Positions 5,606 to 6,269 of a stretch of 6,269 nucleotides of DNA are shown piece by piece (the first letter of the stretch is position 1; every line of letters begins with the position of its first letter). This DNA comes from JBEINZ01 sp040377825. GTDB lineage: Bacteria; Pseudomonadota; Alphaproteobacteria; Rhizobiales; Ancalomicrobiaceae. The position numbers and the translations under genes are program-made. The stretch is taken from the NCBI GenBank assembly GCA_040377825.1, contig JBEINZ010000190.1:1-6269 (forward strand), written 5' to 3'. Under the pieces are notes generated by a model. That model saw only the letters and a program-made list of their open reading frames with translations. It was not told the DNA's origin and did not search any database.

Positions 5606-5671
5606 ATGACTTTTGATGCCGGAGAATTAGGCGAAGGTCTCGCTGTCACCGACCGGGGCGCAGTCAATTGA
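5606..5671 (+). CDS. Possible small ORF or leader peptide (21 codons), unrecognised
   Basis: ATG 5606 follows GGGGG (5597-5601) with a short 4-nt spacer and opens a 21-codon frame starting MTFDAGELGEGLAVTDRG and ending at TGA 5669-5671. It is acidic, has no cysteine or methionine run and no hydrophobic segment, so it is not an obvious sulfur-responsive attenuator peptide. A TATAAT at 5559 would place it some 35 nt downstream of a transcription start. It is too short to judge codon use; chance is a real alternative. Confidence 0.25.
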   Translation: MTFDAGELGEGLAVTDRGAVN

Positions 5672-5891
5672 TTGGCAATCAGAACCAGAAATGCACGAAA
5701 TTTAGCCTTTGGAAATTCTGTGTGAACCGATCAAACTGAGCGCCTAGGTTTAACTCCGCACAAGACTAGCTTGTCAGAGCAAACTCCTTGCGTCGCGGCG
5801 ATTTCGTCATGTAGTGTGATGAACGGCTTTTAGGCTTCTTCGGAATACCAGCTTTCGTGATTACAGCCGCTTTGTTTTGGTTGACTTAATC

Positions 5892-5936
5892 ATGCGAAAC
5901 ATTCGCCTGCTTCGAACCATGGGGATCTCGGAGTGA
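5892..5936 (+). CDS. Possible 14-codon leader peptide overlapping the next gene
   Basis: ATG 5892 opens MRNIRLLRTMGISE and stops at TGA 5934-5936, which overlaps the candidate GTG start at 5933 as GTGA. Such an overlap would allow translational coupling. No good Shine-Dalgarno precedes the ATG, and the second in-frame ATG (5919) has none either. Three of the 14 residues are arginine. It may be a translated leader or coincidence. Confidence 0.25.
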   Translation: MRNIRLLRTMGISE

Positions 5937-6269
5937 CCTCATTGTCAAACGCGCCGAATGCACCGATTGTTCGGCTGCAAAATATTCATAAGCGCTTTGG
6001 CGCGCTAGAAGTCTTGAAAGGCGTGTCGATCGAGGCCGAACAAGGCCAGGTGATCGCGTTGATAGGGGCGAGCGGATCTGGCAAGAGCACGCTGTTACGC
6101 TGCACGAACCTCCTGGAAGTGCCAACTTCGGGCGACGTGGAAATTGCGGGCGAGTCGATCCGCATGAAGCCCGGCAGATCGGGCGATCGGGTCGTTGCCG
6201 ATAACAGTCAGCTCCAGCGCGTGCGTAGCCGCCTCGGTATGGTATTCCAAAGTTTCAATCTTTGGCCAC
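5933..6269 (+). CDS. ABC transporter ATPase, polar amino acid (HisP/GlnQ/NocP) family, cut by window end
   Basis: The frame runs open to the edge and gives 112 codons. From the GTG start: VRLQNIHKRFGALEVLKGVS (13-32), Walker A GASGSGKS (45-52), LLRCTNLLEVPTSGDVEIAG (54-73), and the Q-loop MVFQSFNLWPH (Q106). The LLRCxNxLE and VFQxFNLWxH segments, and the insert before QLQRVRSRLGMVFQ, are typical of histidine/arginine/opine-type ATPases. The signature and Walker B regions lie beyond the window. The start is not ATG: GTG 5933 has GGGG 8 nt upstream, while TTG 5942 has GGAG 8 nt upstream; either is possible. The ATPase probably comes first in its operon, with a binding protein and permeases beyond the edge. 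The substrate is unknown; the sulfur locus next door makes a sulfur amino acid possible, but this is only inference. Confidence 0.9.
   Translation, partial: MTSLSNAPNAPIVRLQNIHKRFGALEVLKGVSIEAEQGQVIALIGASGSGKSTLLRCTNLLEVPTSGDVEIAGESIRMKPGRSGDRVVADNSQLQRVRSRLGMVFQSFNLWP

Larger units (their letters stand above)
5404..5932. other. Divergent intergenic region between sbp and the HisP-like gene
   Basis: This region holds the candidate cys promoter, an AT-rich patch (about 5542-5594) with an interrupted dyad, a possible small ORF (5606-5671) and a possible 14-codon leader (5892-5936). From about 5682 to 5890 I see nothing convincing: no gene, no strong hairpin, and no promoter with both boxes recognisable. 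TTGACT at 5881-5886 lacks a matching -10. Confidence 0.7.

Noticed and set aside
5669..5681. TGATTGGCAATCA short palindrome after the small ORF
   Set aside because: Arms of 5 bp are easily found by chance, and no promoter or gene edge is close enough to give it meaning.
5886..6125. 79-codon minus-strand frame at the right end
   Set aside because: It lies antisense to the HisP-like ATPase, whose Walker A and Q-loop motifs show the plus strand is the coding one.
1..6269. tRNA, rRNA, CRISPR array, insertion sequence, riboswitch such as SAM-II
   Set aside because: I looked for cloverleaf ends, regularly spaced repeats, transposase motifs and terminal repeats, and for a recognisable riboswitch upstream of sbp. 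None was visible by eye.

Overview
The window carries ABC transporter genes for oxyanion uptake from a GC-rich (about 60% by eye) Gram-negative bacterium. Alphaproteobacteria, probably Hyphomicrobiales/Rhizobiales-like, fit best. The reasons are protein character, strong GC preference at third codon positions, periplasmic binding proteins with Sec-type signals, and terminators without clear U-tracts. The organism call is inference only.

Left part (1-914, + strand): the last 15 codons of what is probably an ABC ATPase (tupC-like), then tupA, the periplasmic tungstate-binding protein. Positions 915-1451 separate tupA from a convergent operon. This stretch holds three strong hairpins (966-991, 1033-1054, 1161-1200) and a coding-like small frame (1143-1346) broken by an in-frame TGA.

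Centre (1452-5388, - strand): a complete sulfate/thiosulfate importer operon in the order sbp(cysP)-cysT-cysW-cysA. The genes are tightly packed: TAATG overlap sbp/cysT, 8-bp overlap cysT/cysW, 22-nt gap cysW/cysA. Sbp captures sulfate in the periplasm, CysT and CysW form the channel, and CysA supplies ATP hydrolysis. Strong stem-loops lie in the first codons of cysT and at the 3' end of cysA. A plausible promoter with a perfect TTGACA -35 lies just upstream of sbp.

Right part (5389-6269): a 544-nt divergent intergenic region (545 nt if the cut gene starts at GTG 5933) contains an AT-rich patch with a perfect interrupted dyad (CACAAATT-N11-AATTTGTG), a possible small ORF (5606-5671) and a possible 14-codon leader. 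The window ends inside a + strand ABC ATPase of the HisP/polar amino acid family, which starts with GTG or TTG.

The main content is well-known transport biology, and I see no clearly new system. What deserves a second look is the non-coding structure: the cysT hairpin, the dyad, the two small ORFs and the broken frame between tupA and cysA.
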